Origin: Lachnospira sp.
Lineage (GTDB): Bacteria; Bacillota; Clostridia; Lachnospirales; Lachnospiraceae
Reading direction: 5' to 3'
Length of the DNA: 64,000 nucleotides
NCBI GenBank assembly: GCA_017621205.1
Contig: JAGATQ010000057.1
Span: 1-64,000, forward strand
Shown here: positions 62,247-64,000 of the stretch, piece by piece
Position numbering within the stretch: the first letter of the stretch is position 1
Layout of the letters: each line of letters opens with the position of its first letter
Position numbers and translations under genes: made by a program
The notes under the pieces: generated by a model
Database searches by the model: none
What the model was told of the DNA's origin: nothing
The model's input: the letters and a program-made list of their open reading frames with translations, nothing else

Positions 62247-64000
62247 ATGTATTTGAAGAGTATTGAGATAAATGGTTTTAAATCCTTTGCCAACCGCATG
62301 GTATTTGAGTTTGAGCATGGATTTACGGGAATTGTCGGACCCAATGGTTCGGGAAAAAGTAATGTAGCAGATGCGGTGCGATGGGTGCTTGGTGAACAGA
62401 GTGCCAAGCAGCTTCGTGGCACGAGGATGGAGGATGTCATTTTTGCTGGTACGCAGAACCGCAAGCCATTGGGTTATGCCTATGTGGCACTGACGATGGA
62501 TAATAGTGACCATTCCCTTCCGGTAGAGTATGATGAGGTGATTGTGGCACGCCGGGTTTACCGTTCTGGTGAGTCAGAATATCTGTTAAATGGAAGCACC
62601 TGCCGTCTTAAGGATATCCAGTCTATGTTTATGGATACCGGTGTCGGAAAAGAGGGGTATTCCATTATCGGGCAGGGACAGATTGACAAAATATTAAGTG
62701 GAAAGCCGGAGGAGAGAAGAGAGCTGTTTGATGAGGCAGCAGGAATTGTAAAATATAAGAAGAATAAAGCTGCTGCGGAGAAATCACTAGAGAGTGAGCG
62801 GGATAATTTAACCCGTGTCAATGATATTATCTCGGAGCTTGAACGGCAGGTTGGTCCTCTAAAGAAGCAGTCGGAGGTTGCAAGACAATATCTGCAATAT
62901 AGGGAAGAATTAAAGACGTTGGATGTCAATACCTTTTTACTTGAGAGTGATGATTTAGGCAAGCAATTAGAGGAGATTGAAGAAAAAGCGGGCATCGTTA
63001 ACGGCGATATGGAGGATACCAGATTACGTTTAGAGACGACCAAGCGGGAGTTTGACGTGCTGGAAAAGAAAAAGGAAGAGGCCAGTGCAGTCATTGAGGG
63101 CAAACGAGCGGAGCTTTCTGAATTAAAGCTTCAAGTGCAGAAGGCACAGGGTGAGATTAATGTGTTCAATGAGCAGATTAACACAGCGAAGATGAACGAT
63201 ACACATATTACGAACCGCTTAACCCAGATAGAGGAAGCCCTGTTAGATAAAGATAAGGAAAAGGACAAGCTGTACGAACAGAAGAATGTATTTGATGAGA
63301 AGCTGGATGAGATTGACAGTCGTCAGACACAGGCAGAGGAGGAGCTAGATAAGACGAAGGAAACTATTTCCTCCCTGAACGAGCGGGTGGAAAGCTATAA
63401 GTCCGATATTGTTGCGTTTGTCAATGAATCTGCCGAGCTAAAAGGGAAAGTGGCACGTTACGATGCCATGCTGGAAAATGTGGGCTTGCGCAAGGCGGAA
63501 TTAAACCAGCGTCTCCTTACCTATCGCAGTGAGCAGCAGGCACAGGAGAAGGTTATAGAGGACTGCGAGAAAAACCGCAGGGAATTTAGGCAGCAGGTAG
63601 ATGAGCTGCTTAAGGATATGGAGAAAAACGAGCAGATATTGAAGGAGCTGAGCGATAAGCAGAATCTGAACCGCTCCAAGCTTTCACAGGCGGAACAGGA
63701 ATTTCACAGAAGCCGTTCCCAGCTCGAAACCTTAAAAAATATGGCGGAGCGTTATGATGGCTACGGGAACAGCATTAAGCGTGTCATGGAGGAGAGGAAG
63801 CATAATCCGGGCATTCATGGTGTTGTTGCAGATATTATTACTGTAAAGAAAGCTTACGAAACTGCTGTGGAGACAGCTCTTGGTGGAAGTATTCAAAATA
63901 TTGTTACCGAGGATGAGCAGACGGCAAAGGAATTGATTGCTATACTAAAAAAGGAGCGGGCAGGGCGTGCAACCTTCCTTCCTTTAAGCAGCATTTCTAA
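62247..64000 (+). CDS. smc: Chromosome segregation protein SMC (partial, N-terminal 584 residues)
   Basis: The frame starts 1 base after rnc and runs off the window without a stop. The Walker A motif GPNGSGKSNV is near residue 32, the R-loop-like segment GEQSAKQLRG follows, and the Q-loop region GIIGQGQ-type IIGQGQIDKILSGKPEERRELFDEAAGI is at ~145. A long coiled coil fills residues ~170-495, and the hinge begins (NPGIHGVVADII and ALGGSIQNIVTEDE). SMC with ScpAB compacts and segregates chromosomes. The C-terminal coiled coil and ATPase half lie outside the window. Confidence 0.96.
   Translation, partial: MYLKSIEINGFKSFANRMVFEFEHGFTGIVGPNGSGKSNVADAVRWVLGEQSAKQLRGTRMEDVIFAGTQNRKPLGYAYVALTMDNSDHSLPVEYDEVIVARRVYRSGESEYLLNGSTCRLKDIQSMFMDTGVGKEGYSIIGQGQIDKILSGKPEERRELFDEAAGIVKYKKNKAAAEKSLESERDNLTRVNDIISELERQVGPLKKQSEVARQYLQYREELKTLDVNTFLLESDDLGKQLEEIEEKAGIVNGDMEDTRLRLETTKREFDVLEKKKEEASAVIEGKRAELSELKLQVQKAQGEINVFNEQINTAKMNDTHITNRLTQIEEALLDKDKEKDKLYEQKNVFDEKLDEIDSRQTQAEEELDKTKETISSLNERVESYKSDIVAFVNESAELKGKVARYDAMLENVGLRKAELNQRLLTYRSEQQAQEKVIEDCEKNRREFRQQVDELLKDMEKNEQILKELSDKQNLNRSKLSQAEQEFHRSRSQLETLKNMAERYDGYGNSIKRVMEERKHNPGIHGVVADIITVKKAYETAVETALGGSIQNIVTEDEQTAKELIAILKKERAGRATFLPLSSIS

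Overview
The window looks like chromosome from a low-GC, Gram-positive, spore-forming Clostridia, most likely a Lachnospiraceae. The grounds are AT-rich coding DNA with strong AGGAGG-type ribosome binding sites, fibronectin-III/Ig-like secreted proteins with lysine-rich ends, a YlbJ-like sporulation protein, a split purine pathway (PurO-type IMP cyclohydrolase plus a stand-alone AICAR transformylase), and the Pta/AckA/DUF177/L32/PlsX/RNase III/SMC gene order. The genus cannot be fixed from sequence alone.

Layout. 1-9.1 kb: end of a surface protein, the last two purine steps, an RND exporter with a long coiled-coil insert, a CarD-like regulator, a HAD phosphatase and a convergent YprB-like exonuclease. 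9.3-24.2 kb: ruvAB, zapA, a U32 peptidase, an FtsW/RodA-PBP pair, Nudix, MraY, a secreted FnIII protein and two YhgE/Pip membrane proteins around a small membrane protein. 24.3-36.7 kb: tRNA-Leu(CAA), a zinc-finger membrane protein, polA, coaE, an FtsA-like protein, a diguanylate cyclase, a WalJ-like hydrolase, the ACT/UPF0210 pair and pepD. 36.7-42.6 kb: three copies of a 236-237-nt palindromic, apparently structured repeat among rsmD, coaD, a YlbJ-like gene, tmcAL and pta. 42.6-45.6 kb: pta-ackA and DUF177-rpmF.

45.6-60.5 kb is accessory DNA lying between rpmF and plsX, which are normally neighbours. It holds a cupin, a metallo-hydrolase, a 52-aa lipoprotein remnant, a secreted flavodoxin, a chemoreceptor, an AgrA/AgrC-like two-component pair and two very large secreted proteins, the second with 15 leucine-rich repeats and a 174-bp tandem repeat array. 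Base composition rises in its second half. The conserved order resumes with plsX-rnc-smc, smc running off the end.

The strongest unexplained signal is the 236-237-nt repeat. Its three copies differ in the arms of their stems yet stay self-complementary, while loop and junction sequences are conserved, which is the pattern expected of a structured RNA or hairpin element. A second signal is a pair of 10-bp direct repeats with 21-bp period upstream of the chemoreceptor/LytTR cluster, which resemble LytTR-type binding sites.
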